The notes: a model not told the origin generated them from the sequence alone. Counted from the first letter of the stretch, positions 9,397 to 18,178 are shown. The stretch is DNA of 64,000 nucleotides from Paraoerskovia sediminicola (GCF_030296575.1 NZ_AP027729.1:2852001-2916000), one strand, 5' to 3'. A program made the numbers and translations.

Positions 9397-9468
9397 GGGC
9401 GATTGGCGCAGTGGTAGCGCGCTTCGTTCACACCGAAGAGGTCACTGGTTCGAACCCAGTATCGCCCA
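9397..9468 (+). tRNA. tRNA-Val (CAC anticodon), integration site
   Basis: Acceptor stem GGGCGAT/ATCGCCC, anticodon loop TTCACAC giving CAC, T-arm CTGGTTCGAACCCAG, followed by encoded CCA (9469-9471). Its 3' 28 bp are repeated at 18142, marking it as the attachment site of the downstream element; the integration leaves the tRNA intact. Confidence 0.95.
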
Positions 9469-9471
9469 CCA
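9444..9471 (+). repeat. attL: 28-bp core within tRNA-Val 3' end
   Basis: Covers the T-arm, acceptor strand and CCA of tRNA-Val(CAC), beginning ACTGGTTCGAACCCAG and ending CGCCCACCA. The identical sequence is at 18142-18169. This is the usual core site of tyrosine integrases. Confidence 0.93.
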
Positions 9472-9480
9472 AGCCGAAAC

Positions 9481-9519
9481 GCCCCCGGACCAGCGAAAGC
9501 ACAGGTCCGGGGGCTTTTT
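9481..9519 (+). terminator. Rho-independent terminator carried by the element at attL
   Basis: GCCCCCGGACC (9481-9491) pairs perfectly with GGTCCGGGGGC (9504-9514), followed by five T. It lies on the element side of attL and so replaces the original chromosomal terminator of tRNA-Val, now displaced to 18179. Confidence 0.88.
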
Positions 9520-9548
9520 CGTGCCTGTACTCGGCGAGCATGAGTGAG

Positions 9549-9617
9549 CAGATCCCCCCATCGCGGTACGTTCGTTCCCCCACAGCACCCCCATAGGTGA
9601 TCCCAGTGGGGGATCTG
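9549..9617. repeat. Inverted repeat upstream of integrase
   Basis: CAGATCCCCC (9549-9558) and GGGGGATCTG (9608-9617) are perfect 10-bp arms 49 bp apart. The right arm overlaps a CCAGTGGG octamer (9603-9610) also found near attR. It could be an integrase arm site or an operator of the integrase gene. Confidence 0.5.
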
Positions 9618-9643
9618 CAATCTGACGGAGTGAGGCACGACGC

Positions 9644-10804
9644 ATGGCGGGCAAGCGAGGCTTCGGAGAGGTCGAGGAGCGCAAGAACGCCAAGACCAAG
9701 AAGCGCACGGGGTTCCGAGCTAGGTATACGGGACCCGATGTTGCGCGGCACTCGATGACCTTCACGACGAAGAAGGACGCAGAGGCGTGGCTGATCGCGG
9801 AGGAGGCACTGATCGCCCGCGGACTGTGGACCGCCCCGAGATCTCGAACCACGGCTCGAGCGTTGACAGTGCAGGAGTACGCAGACGCAAACCTTTCTGA
9901 TCGGACGCTCTCCCCAAGGACGCGCGAGGAGTACGACTCGTACATCCGCCGCTTCGTGTCGTGCCAGCCGCTTGGGCGGATGGCACTGAAGTCGGTGACG
10001 TCGACGGAAGTTCGGGTGTGGCTCGGGAACGTTCGATCGGCGACAGGGCCAACCATGGCTGCCAGGGTCTACGGCTTCGTAGGGTCCGTGTTCAACGCGG
10101 CCTATCGCGATGGGCTTATTGACCGCACACCGTTTACCGTGCGCGGAGCCTCGAACGCCCCTAGGCAGAGGGAAAAGGTCATCGCGACCCCGTCAGAGGT
10201 GGTTGCGCTCGTTGAGCACGTCCCAGAACGTTTCCGCGCTCTGGTGCTCGTGACCGCATGGGGCGGCCTCCGGTCGGGTGAGGCGCGCGCGCTCGCTCGT
10301 CGAGACGTCGACCTGAAAGCAGGAACGGTGACGGTGCGCCGGCAGGTCCAACAGGTGCGTGGGGAGGGTCAGGTGCTTCGTGAGCCCAAGACTTCAGCGG
10401 CGATCCGCACACTTCACCTTCCCGAAGTGGCCGTGGCGGCGCTCGCCGACCACCTGACTAAGTTCTCGCAGCCCGGGCGCGACGGGTTGGTCTTTCCATC
10501 GTCCGTGGGCACTCCGATCTCGCAGACCGCTCTTACCGAGACGTGGGACCGCGCACGATGTGCGATCGGTCGACCTGAACTCCGTTTCCACGACCTACGC
10601 GCGACTGCGGCGACCCGTGCGGCGCAGTTCGGGGCTACGGGCGCAGAGCTCATGGCCAGATTTGGCTGGTCGACAGCAGCGGTTGCGATGCGGTACGTCA
10701 CCGCGATGCAAGATCGCGACGCGGGGATCGCGCGGAGCATGGACGCCCTAGCGGCGGGAGGCGAGGCGGAGTACCAGTCAGGCGCCAGAGCACTGACACG
10801 GTAG
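9644..10804 (+). CDS. int: Tyrosine recombinase (site-specific integrase)
   Basis: Integrates and excises the element at tRNA-Val. The 386-residue protein has an AP2-like arm-binding region (residues 1-65), a SAM-like core-binding domain (about 72-170) and a catalytic domain with Arg210 (WGGLRSGEARAL), Lys249 (EPKTSAAIRTLHLP), His316-Arg319 (FHDLRATAATR), Trp342 and the nucleophile Tyr351. ATG start with GGAG about 12 bases upstream. It is the first gene inside attL, typical for these elements. Confidence 0.94.
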   Translation: MAGKRGFGEVEERKNAKTKKRTGFRARYTGPDVARHSMTFTTKKDAEAWLIAEEALIARGLWTAPRSRTTARALTVQEYADANLSDRTLSPRTREEYDSYIRRFVSCQPLGRMALKSVTSTEVRVWLGNVRSATGPTMAARVYGFVGSVFNAAYRDGLIDRTPFTVRGASNAPRQREKVIATPSEVVALVEHVPERFRALVLVTAWGGLRSGEARALARRDVDLKAGTVTVRRQVQQVRGEGQVLREPKTSAAIRTLHLPEVAVAALADHLTKFSQPGRDGLVFPSSVGTPISQTALTETWDRARCAIGRPELRFHDLRATAATRAAQFGATGAELMARFGWSTAAVAMRYVTAMQDRDAGIARSMDALAAGGEAEYQSGARALTR

Positions 10805-11127
10805 GTGGCGCAATCAGTCTCCGCTGAGAGCGAACAGTGCAACGATTTAGCGAATGGGCGATCTTCGGCGACGGCGCCTCGGAGGTCGTCCAGTTCCTGG
10901 GCCAATCCTTGGGCGGCTTGCCGGTCTAGCTTGTCGCTTTAGCGCATGTACGTTCTGCGGTCTGACCTGCGAAAACACGCGGATCAGCGATGCTCATTCG
11001 TGCGAGGGTTTGCACAGCGCGGTACGGACCACCCGGCCCCCTGCGCACCGACAGAGCGATGCCCGCTCCTCCACCTGGCAAGGACGGGAACGGGCATCGG
11101 ACAGCCCCCAGTTGTGAGGACACAATC
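10805..11127. other. 323-bp gap between integrase and excisionase-like gene
   Basis: No convincing gene. It holds a hairpin, CGATGCCCG (11057-11065) with CGGGCATCG (11091-11099), upstream of the excisionase-like gene; this could be an attenuator, a terminator or an operator. Confidence 0.5.
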
Positions 11128-11358
11128 ATGATCGCACGGTCCGCAAACGCGAAGCACTCGAAGAGAGATAGCAAACTGCCGCGGTACGGCACCCTCGAAC
11201 AAGGCGCCGAGCTTCTCGGTGTCTCGAAGTACACGGTTCGCCGACGTATCTCCGATGGATCGATCACTGGATACAGGGTCGGCCGCTTCGTCCGCGTCGA
11301 CCTCGACGAACTGCCAGAACTCGTTGAGACCATCCCGTCAGTTAGGTTCGCAAAGTGA
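11128..11358 (+). CDS. Excisionase-like MerR/AlpA-type HTH protein
   Basis: A 76-residue DNA-binding protein with the helix-turn-helix_17 pattern: YGTLEQGAELLGVSKYTVRRR then ITGYRVGRFVRVDLDEL, as in excisionases and AlpA-type regulators. The ATG at 11128 follows GTGAGGAC; the longer open frame from 10990 crosses a hairpin and is unlikely. Its TGA overlaps the GTG of the HNH gene (GTGA). It probably directs excision together with the integrase, or regulates the element. Confidence 0.8.
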   Translation: MIARSANAKHSKRDSKLPRYGTLEQGAELLGVSKYTVRRRISDGSITGYRVGRFVRVDLDELPELVETIPSVRFAK

Positions 11359-11873
11359 GCGGCGCGGCTTGCAACACGGGACTGCCAGGACCAACTCCGA
11401 AGCGTTTTCGTCACCGCGACGTGTCGCGCTTCTATGGCAAGATTCGGCGCGATCCAGACGGTTGCTGGCGCTGGACCGGGGAGCTCGACGAAGACGGATA
11501 CGGGCGCTTCATCCTCTTCGGGAAGGTTAGGCGAGCGCACCGCCTCGCATGGCTCTTTCACCGCGGTCCGATTCCTGCGGGACTCGTCATTGATCACTTG
11601 TGCCGGACGCGTGCATGCCAGAACCCGGACCACATGGAGCCCGTCACGAGCGCCGAGAACGCTCGCCGAGCAGCGCGAAACTCTGCGCCGGAGTGCAAGT
11701 ACGGGCACCGATGGTCCATTGAGACGACCTACTGGCGGGCGAATGGGACCCGCGAGTGCAGGCCCTGCGCACGACGGCGTAAGCAGGACTCTAGGAGGCG
11801 CAGTCGTGGATTGACCGCGCCGATGTTGCTCCATGCCGATGAACAGACGGCTGCGGGCGGGGAGCGGTCATAG
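11355..11873 (+). CDS. HNH endonuclease
   Basis: A 172-residue HNH_3-type nuclease. The core HRLAWLFHRGPIPAG..VIDHLCRTRACQNPDHMEPV shows the His of DHLC, Cys pairs likely to bind zinc, and the Asn-His of NPDHM. A second Cys/His group (CKYGH, CRPC) follows. It is common in phages and small actinobacterial elements, with roles in DNA packaging, homing or nicking. GTG start overlaps the excisionase gene stop, and its TAG overlaps the next GTG start. Confidence 0.85.
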   Translation: MSGAACNTGLPGPTPKRFRHRDVSRFYGKIRRDPDGCWRWTGELDEDGYGRFILFGKVRRAHRLAWLFHRGPIPAGLVIDHLCRTRACQNPDHMEPVTSAENARRAARNSAPECKYGHRWSIETTYWRANGTRECRPCARRRKQDSRRRSRGLTAPMLLHADEQTAAGGERS

Positions 11874-12481
11874 TGGGCGCCAAGAACGTCATCGCGTGCT
11901 ATGACCAGTGGTCGCATCTACCGAACCGCGCACACAGGCTGCTGGTTGGGATGGCAGTTCGAAGTCTGGACGCTCCTAGCAGTAGCGGACAACAACCACG
12001 GCTCTACTTTGCTGGCGAAGTGGCTCTTGCCCAACTGTTGGGACCAACCGATGACCCTGGTCCCGACCGGAAGGCGCGCGAGGCGTGGCGGTCCCGTGGA
12101 GTGGCGATCTCTTCGCGGCGCGCACTCAAGGAGCTCATCAACGCTGGAGCCGTCGAGCGCGTCACACGAGGTAGCCATGTCGCCGGAAGGCGTGGAGCGC
12201 GTGCTGTCTATCGCATCAACGTGTCGATCGCGACAGCCGAGGCCGCCCCGGGGGTACCTCAAGTACCTGCAACCGCGGGAACGACAGAGTCCCATATCGA
12301 AGGTACGTGGGATGCCCCCAAGGAGAACTCCAGGAACCACTACATGAGGAGCAACCTTCTATGGCTGGCGCGCGCCTCGGTCTCTCTGAGACCCGGACGC
12401 GCGATCCTTCACCGTTACCCCGAGGCTGGGAACCTAACGATCAGCACCAGAAGAAGGCATGGTCCCTGGGGATCGAGCTGA
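11873..12481 (+). CDS. Winged-helix protein, possibly a replication initiator
   Basis: A 202-residue protein starting with GTG at the stop of the HNH gene. Residues 12-120 look like a winged-helix fold (LPNRAHRLLVGMAVRSLD; ISSRRALKELINAGAVERVTRG; RRGARAVYRIN), the pattern seen in replication or regulatory proteins of small actinobacterial integrative elements. The C-terminal 50 residues are Arg-rich and overlap the next small gene in another frame. No catalytic motif is visible, so the assignment rests on the fold and position. Confidence 0.55.
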   Translation: MGAKNVIACYDQWSHLPNRAHRLLVGMAVRSLDAPSSSGQQPRLYFAGEVALAQLLGPTDDPGPDRKAREAWRSRGVAISSRRALKELINAGAVERVTRGSHVAGRRGARAVYRINVSIATAEAAPGVPQVPATAGTTESHIEGTWDAPKENSRNHYMRSNLLWLARASVSLRPGRAILHRYPEAGNLTISTRRRHGPWGSS

Positions 12482-12633
12482 ACGTCGCTGCCGACCGCTT
12501 CGAGGAGTCGATGAGCACCGCTAGGCGGCGCAACTGGACGAGCACGTTCTCGAAGTACCTCGATGACTTCGCGAACGGTGTGGAGGACATCACCTTCCCC
12601 TACACGCCTTCCTTGGACGACGAATGGATGTAG
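12361..12633 (+). CDS. Small element protein of unknown function
   Basis: A 90-residue protein with ATG at 12361 preceded by TGAGGAG. It overlaps the end of the winged-helix gene by about 120 bp. The C-terminal half looks helical and acidic (RFEESMSTARRRNWTSTFSKY...). No family recognised; last plus-strand gene of the block, convergent with the restriction enzyme gene. Confidence 0.45.
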   Translation: MAGARLGLSETRTRDPSPLPRGWEPNDQHQKKAWSLGIELNVAADRFEESMSTARRRNWTSTFSKYLDDFANGVEDITFPYTPSLDDEWM

Positions 12634-12682
12634 ACGCTGCGCAATGCCGGCTCGGACCACCGTCTACCTGGTCCGCTGGGCA

Positions 12683-15600
12683 TTATTCGTGCACTACGTC
12701 CGCGACCAGGGAATCGAGTTCCTTGCCTCTCAGGGACTGTGCGATATGCGCGCGTACGATCCGCCGCCGGACGACGAAGTTGCTCGAGGTGAACTGAAGT
12801 GCTGCAATCTCGCTGCTGAGCGCATTGGAAAGCTCGACGACGCGGATGTGGTCGAGATTGTCGTGGTCGTAGCTAGCGATGGGCAGCTTCCAGACGTTCT
12901 TATCGACGTGCCGCTCGTCTTTGCCGTATGACATGTACGGGCGTACGAGTTCGGTGAGGCTCGGGCTGTTAAGGATCCCGACGAGGTAGGCGGCTTCGTC
13001 GGGGGAGGAAACGCTCGCCCAGTAGGCACCATGCTCGATGACCGTTCGTGAGTCCGTCAGGACGGCTGCCGCTACATGCATCCCGGAGGCGGCATAGACC
13101 ACTCGCGTCGATGGCATCGGTGCCTGCTGGGTCAGCTTCTTCATGTGGTCGATCTGCTTAGCAAGCGTGAGTTTGCCAGTTTGGTTTCCGTTCCAGAGTT
13201 CCGTGGCCTGCCGCATCCACGCGGCGAGGCCCGGCCAACGGTCGAACTCGGTCGGCGTGGCTAGGAGCGTGCCGTCGCCCCGAAGTGGCACGACGAACTC
13301 TGCCGGGGGCATAACGCGAAAGGGCAGCACGTGTTCGCCGAGGACAGTCGGCCAGATGAACTGTGCTTCAACAGCCCCCGTCAGGGGAGCAAGGTTTTTC
13401 CAGGGTGCCTTCTCGGAGACGGTTCGTTGTGACCGCACTGAGCGGCGCCCGGCCGGTGCTCCGAGCGTTGTTGCGGAGTCAGGCTCGACGCGGAACAGCA
13501 GTCGCGGGAAGAGGTTGGCGCCATTGGAGAAACGGTCGGCGTACTTCGAACCGGGAGTAGACCCAGTGCCTGAAACCGCGTGCCCTGGGGTTCGGGTGAT
13601 TGTGTCGAGGGGCGCGCCCGCCAAGGCATGGGGGACTGGTGCCCGCCCCGCCCAGACTTCGAGGTCAGCGGGCATCGGCTCCGCGATTGCCGTGCGTCGG
13701 CCGAAGACGACGGCCGACCCGCGGGGGAACAGATGCGGGCGCAAGCGACGCAGGTCCCACGACGGCGTGAATGTGACCCTGGTTCCAGTGTCGAACCTGC
13801 CCGAGCGAAAGCCCTCCCAGTAGTCGCGGTCCACGACCGAGTTGGGAACGACGAACCCGAAATGGCCCTCGGCCTTGAGGTACCTCTCGACGGCACGAGC
13901 GATGAACAGACCAGCGAGGTCTTGGTGTGTCGCCGTGCGCTCGTCAGACCAGAAGCCTCGTTCCTTGGTCATCTGCTTGAAGGTCTCCTGCATGGCGGAG
14001 GACATGTGCCGGTAGGAGAGCCATGGGGGTTTCCGACAAGGACGTCGACACGGTTCGCCTCGTTCGAGAGCCAGGTCGGACGGGCGACGTTGCGGATGTA
14101 GTAGGACCAGATGTGGTTGCGGTTGTCCTCATGCAACTGGCGAAGGCGCAAGAAGTTCTCAGCGAGGACAGGCATGTCGACCTCGTCGATGGCCAGCCGC
14201 CGCAGCGTCCCGTCGGACAGCTTTTTCGGCTTGCGATTGCCAGTTGCGAACGCGGCCCGGCCCGACTCGTCGACGAGTGCTTGGACAAGTTCGTCGAAGC
14301 GGGCGGCATCGGTGAGGAGGTGGTCAGGGAACCGCAGCTCAGTCGTTAGGAGCTGGTCGCCAGTCTCGGTCGGGATCACCATGTGCCCCGATGAGAGGAG
14401 ATCCTCGTGCTGGTCCCAGCCAAGCGAATCTCCGAGGTACACAGGCACGCTCAGTTCGCCACGTTCAGGCAAGTTGAGCCGGTCGCGGCCGAGTGCGAGC
14501 AGGTACGTCACACGCGCCAGCGCGACAGCTACCGGGTGCAGGTCGATCCCGATCACCCGAGACGACACCTGGTGCATTGCATCCGACAGTGGGACGCCTG
14601 CTTCCTCGCATGCGGCGAGGTACCGGCGCACAGCGTAGAAGAGGAACGACCCTGAGCCGCAGGACGGGTCGAGGACCCGTTGGTGCACGGGATCGGTAAC
14701 TGTCTCCTTGACGACCTCGTAGGCGAGCCAGTCTGGGGTGTAGTACTCGCCGAGAGCTTTTCGGGTCGCTGCTGGGATGACTGACTCGTAGAGGACCTTG
14801 AGAACGTCATGCTCGACGGCTGACCAGTCGAACCGCGAGAGCCTGCGCGCGAGGGATCCAACGAAAGCGTCGCCGCCTGGTACCTCGAGGACCCAGTCGA
14901 AAAAGTCTCGGTCTACGACGCCGTATAGGCCAGCGACTGCGAACTGGTCCCCGGATAGCAGAGTGGCCGGCGAAAGTTCGGTTGCGGGCAACCCGACGAC
15001 AAGGTGAGCAATGATCTCGGCAGAATTGACTAGCAGAGTGTGCTCGAGGAACAGCTCATCGTCGTCGACGAACTGGGTCCCGAGCGCGGAGCGGAGCAAC
15101 TTCGCCCAGAGCTCTCGCTTGAGCTGCACAGTGGGCAGATTGCGGCTGTCCGCGTAGATCGCTGCCAGCGTCGCGTAGTCGACTTGGTGCGAAGAACTGG
15201 TTGCTCCAAGGCGTTCGCGGATCTCAGATGGCACTGGCCGCACACCCTGCTTTGTGGCGAGGACGCCTTCGAGCCATGACAAGAGCGACGCGGCGCCTGT
15301 AGGCCCGTCGATGAGGGTGTGTCGGGTTGCTTCCTCGAGTTCGCCACCGGTCTCGTGGTAAGCGTGCCAGCGGACGCCATCCGTGAGAACTCCCAAGTAC
15401 CGCCCTCCGAACTCGGCTGCGCGGGACAAGACATATCCGGTCAGTTGAACTTTCGCAGCCGCGAGCGCGGTTGAGCTGGCAAGTGTCTTCTTGACCTCGA
15501 AGACGGTAGCCCCGGCCTCGACGTCGATCCGTTTGCCATGCCCCACCTGCGTCTCGAGCTGGACTTCTTCAAGCCCCAGTTCGGGATCCAGAAGCAGCAT

Positions 15601-15699
15601 TCTGACGTCTGACTGGATCGTCGCCTCGCTGCGAGTGGTGCCCTTCGAGAGGAGCCGCTCGATGACGATTCTGGACGGTTCACTGACTGATCGGGGCAC
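12683..15699 (-). CDS. Single-chain type IIG-like restriction-methylation enzyme, frame break
   Basis: A protein of about 1005 residues when one base is restored. Order: an N-terminal PD-(D/E)XK nuclease-like domain (RIDVEAG..VFEVKK; Asp59, Glu68, Lys70), a helical linker, an N6-adenine methyltransferase core (GEYYTP, SAM motif DPSCGSGSF near 345-352, catalytic NPPW near 558), and a C-terminal 350-residue target-recognition region. The break lies near 14025: the minus strand reads GGAAACCCCCATGG, and a sixth C restores VGNPPWLSYRHM. Such enzymes cut and methylate with one polypeptide and need no partner. GTG start at 15699. Found within the integrated element, so probably an anti-phage or stabilising cargo. 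Confidence 0.82.
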
Positions 15700-15875
15700 T
15701 GGCCGAGGCTATCGGTTCCAAGTGACATCCTCCGTGGTCCGACGCGCTCGAGGCGAGGTTGATCTCACCTGGCCCTGCAGCGGCGGCTTGCGCGTGCGCG
15801 CGCAAGGACGGTGCACAAACCGCACGACAGTCAGGGCGAGATCGTCGGCGAATGTCGGCTGGGTGCTCGACACGC
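15700..15875. other. 176-bp gap between restriction enzyme and AlbA_2 genes
   Basis: No gene or clear signal seen. As both flanking genes are on the minus strand, this should hold the promoter of the restriction-methylation gene. Confidence 0.4.
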
Positions 15876-17159
15876 TTAGCGGGTCAACGTTCGAATCTGG
15901 GCGTAGCCGAACTGGTGTAGGACGCTCTCTGCGAGTTCGACTGCGACATCGGCGCGAGCCCGGAGGTCCGCTTCGCCCTGCAAGATGACGTCCGTTGGTT
16001 CAACGTTCATCACTGGGAACGACCAATCTGGGATGCAAGGATAGGAAAACCCTGCTCTCTCCATTCCGTGCAGCCAGAGACTGGCATCGCTGGAACTGGC
16101 GTCGAACCTAGCCCCGATACGGATCCGGGCTCCGCCGTGAAGCGCGCGCTCGCGGTGCCACCGAACAGTCAGGGCCACTATCGCGCTACTTATCTGTTCG
16201 ACCCATCCAGCCTCGATGGCGACCCGGTCATCTGTTTCATTGGGCGTTCTACGAGCCAAGGCTGGATATGCGAGCACGACCGTCCCGTCATGATGCAACT
16301 CTGCGTAGGGCGCGCCGATCGTCCCGCGACCCGTTTCACTGCGGTATCGCAGAACCCATCGTCGGAGACCTTGGCGCGGGTTCGTCTCTAGGTCTTCGAG
16401 GATGGAGCGACTTTCGTTGCCCTCGTGAGTCTCACAGTCAAGAGTTGTCGCGTCGCGCACGCTCTGCTGCGCCGAATTCCGGCCGGGGAGCTCGACTCCG
16501 AGCGGCACGGAACCAAGAGGCTTTGAGACGGCGATCGCCCAAACCTCTGCCGATGCTGCAAGCCGATCCACCGTGCCTTCAAAGCTGTGCGCGAGAGCAT
16601 TCGCCATCTCCGACTGTCGCGCAAAACGATCGCGATACGCGCGTTCAAGTTCCCGCTCTGACATGTTCAGGGTGTGAGAGCCGTGGCGCCGTGGGGCTGC
16701 CGGCGGAGCGTCGTTGCCGCGTTCATAGAAGTGGGGAGCGTCTGTGCTATCGGGCACCAGGACCAGGAGGTAGCCCTTTTCCTGATCTGAGACATGGGTG
16801 ATGAAGTCTACGGATAGGCCGAGGATTAGGGGCCTCACACGCTGGTGGAGGATCATCCGAACTTGCTGCTCGGCTTGATCGACGAGTTCTATCGGCGTGT
16901 CGGTCAGGCGCTTCGAAGCGCCCTCTCCGGATTCTCCTACGCCGAAGACGACCATCCCGCCACCAGTGTTCGCCATCGCCGCGATGTCCTTGGCGAGCTC
17001 CGCCTTGGCGTACTCGTCATTTCGACGTTCACCCTTGAAGTCCAAGCCCGAGAGTTCTCGGATGTTGGCATCGATGGCGGCCGTGATATCGGTAGCCAAG
17101 AGGCGTCGTCGCGCAACGATGCCAAGCGCGGCGTGGAGTGGGCTCCAGGTGATCGACAT
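15876..17159 (-). CDS. AlbA_2 (Schlafen-like) domain protein
   Basis: A 427-residue protein whose residues 28-150 form an AlbA_2 domain: RELSGLDFKGERR, AKDIAAMANTGGGMVVFGVGE, and QEKGYLLVLVPDSTDAPHFYERG. In this family the Glu and Lys of ELSGLDFKGE and the N-T-GG loop are conserved; related domains bind nucleic acid, and Schlafen proteins use acidic residues here to cut RNA. Residues 150-427 have no family I recognise. It sits between a restriction-methylation gene and a membrane protein in the mobile element. A defence role is inference; a transcription regulator is possible. Confidence 0.72.
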   Translation of the reverse strand: MSITWSPLHAALGIVARRRLLATDITAAIDANIRELSGLDFKGERRNDEYAKAELAKDIAAMANTGGGMVVFGVGESGEGASKRLTDTPIELVDQAEQQVRMILHQRVRPLILGLSVDFITHVSDQEKGYLLVLVPDSTDAPHFYERGNDAPPAAPRRHGSHTLNMSERELERAYRDRFARQSEMANALAHSFEGTVDRLAASAEVWAIAVSKPLGSVPLGVELPGRNSAQQSVRDATTLDCETHEGNESRSILEDLETNPRQGLRRWVLRYRSETGRGTIGAPYAELHHDGTVVLAYPALARRTPNETDDRVAIEAGWVEQISSAIVALTVRWHRERALHGGARIRIGARFDASSSDASLWLHGMERAGFSYPCIPDWSFPVMNVEPTDVILQGEADLRARADVAVELAESVLHQFGYAQIRTLTR

Positions 17160-17238
17160 GGGCTCAAGTATTCCGGTGCGACCGCCGAGTAGTCACCTTT
17201 GGCTCAAGGGCGCGCCAGTCGCCTTACGGTTGCGCCGC

Positions 17239-17835
17239 TCAGCCCCGCGGCTTGACTGTGTCGAGAGGCGAATCGTCGTTGCCGAGAAGAGTGCGGACCA
17301 GGTCGCGCAGCTTCTTCTCAGCTGCCGTGTGGTCCTCGTCAGATGCCCAGTCATCGCGCTCAGAAGACCCAGGGGCCTCGTATCCAGGGTCGCTCGTTGT
17401 CCCAAACACGCGCTTGTAATGCACGTCGCGGAGTTCTTCGGCAGCACAAAAGACGGCCTCTGGAACAAGCACGGCGAGCTTCGCGAGGGCATCTTCTATC
17501 GCGGGGTCTGGCGGAGTCCCCCAAGGAAGGCCGTCACCGGCGGTCTCTTCTCCCGGCGGTTGACCGAAGTGATCCCGTTCGAACGTGATGCACCGTTGGT
17601 AGCCGGTCGATACCGCGGCGAGGAATGCGCCACAGGCTTTCGATCGCTCATCACGACGATTTTCAGTGCGTTCCCAGGTCCGCTGGCCGCTGTCACGGTT
17701 GTTCTGGGCCCAGGCGGTGTACACGGCCTGGGCTATGCCAACCAGACCTGCAATGAGCGCACCAGCGATCACTCCGATGATCGTCGTGTTCCACCAAGGT
17801 GTCGGGTCCGACAGGGACTCCGCGGCGGCTTGCAT
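17239..17835 (-). CDS. Membrane-anchored protein of unknown function
   Basis: A 198-residue protein with one N-terminal transmembrane helix (NTTIIGVIAGALIAGLVGIA, residues 16-35) followed by a charged, largely helical domain rich in Arg, Glu and Asp. No catalytic motif or family recognised. It is the first minus-strand gene after attR, upstream of the AlbA_2 gene by about 80 bp, so the two may form one transcript. A membrane effector paired with a nucleic-acid-binding partner is one possibility, without direct evidence. Confidence 0.6.
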   Translation of the reverse strand: MQAAAESLSDPTPWWNTTIIGVIAGALIAGLVGIAQAVYTAWAQNNRDSGQRTWERTENRRDERSKACGAFLAAVSTGYQRCITFERDHFGQPPGEETAGDGLPWGTPPDPAIEDALAKLAVLVPEAVFCAAEELRDVHYKRVFGTTSDPGYEAPGSSERDDWASDEDHTAAEKKLRDLVRTLLGNDDSPLDTVKPRG

Positions 17836-18141
17836 AGGCGAAGGCTAACTCAGACCATGTGAAGGCGATGAGGCTCAGGAGTCCTCTACTGTAGGTGGTG
17901 AGCCGAACAACGCCGGCTAGTGATTTGAACCATGAACCGGGGGGACCTGGGCCTGTCCCACTGGGCCGAGGTTCCCCCGTCGAAAGTGACGCTGCCAGTG
18001 GGCTTGTGTTCGGCGGCACTGGCTTGGATTAGGTTGATCCACATTTCAAGCGCGCATGCCGACGGTTTGCCAGTCCTTCCCCCACTGGCCCCCGCCAGAG
18101 TCGTGCGCAATGTAAGTTCGCAGGTCAGGGAGTTATGGGCT
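17836..18141. other. Right-end region of the element, no gene
   Basis: No convincing gene on either strand. It contains three copies of an octamer: CCCACTGG at 17957 and 18081 and its complement CCAGTGGG at 17995. The same octamer is near attL (9603). These may be integrase or excisionase arm sites. Confidence 0.5.
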
Positions 18142-18169
18142 ACTGGTTCGAACCCAGTATCGCCCACCA
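18142..18169 (+). repeat. attR: 28-bp copy of the tRNA-Val 3' end
   Basis: Identical to 9444-9471. The upstream sequence does not form the rest of a tRNA, so this is only the duplicated core and marks the right end of the element. Confidence 0.93.
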
Positions 18170-18178
18170 GCACACGAG

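Larger units (their letters stand above)
9444..18169. mobile_element. Integrated element in tRNA-Val(CAC), about 8.7 kb
   Basis: Bounded by perfect 28-bp repeats of the tRNA 3' end (9444-9471 and 18142-18169). It encodes an integrase next to attL, then excisionase, HNH nuclease and replication-type genes on the plus strand, and a minus-strand block of restriction-methylation, AlbA_2 and membrane proteins. The base composition is visibly less GC-rich than the flanks. No relaxase, capsid or terminase gene is seen, so it is a small mobilisable, satellite or defence-island-type element rather than a full prophage. Confidence 0.9.

Noticed and set aside
10990-11127. N-terminal extension of the excisionase-like protein
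   Set aside because: The extension is Pro/Arg rich, crosses a hairpin, and the ATG at 11128 has a good ribosome site.
18121-18170. A second tRNA-Val gene at attR
   Set aside because: Only the T-arm and 3' acceptor strand are present; no D-arm, anticodon arm or 5' acceptor upstream.
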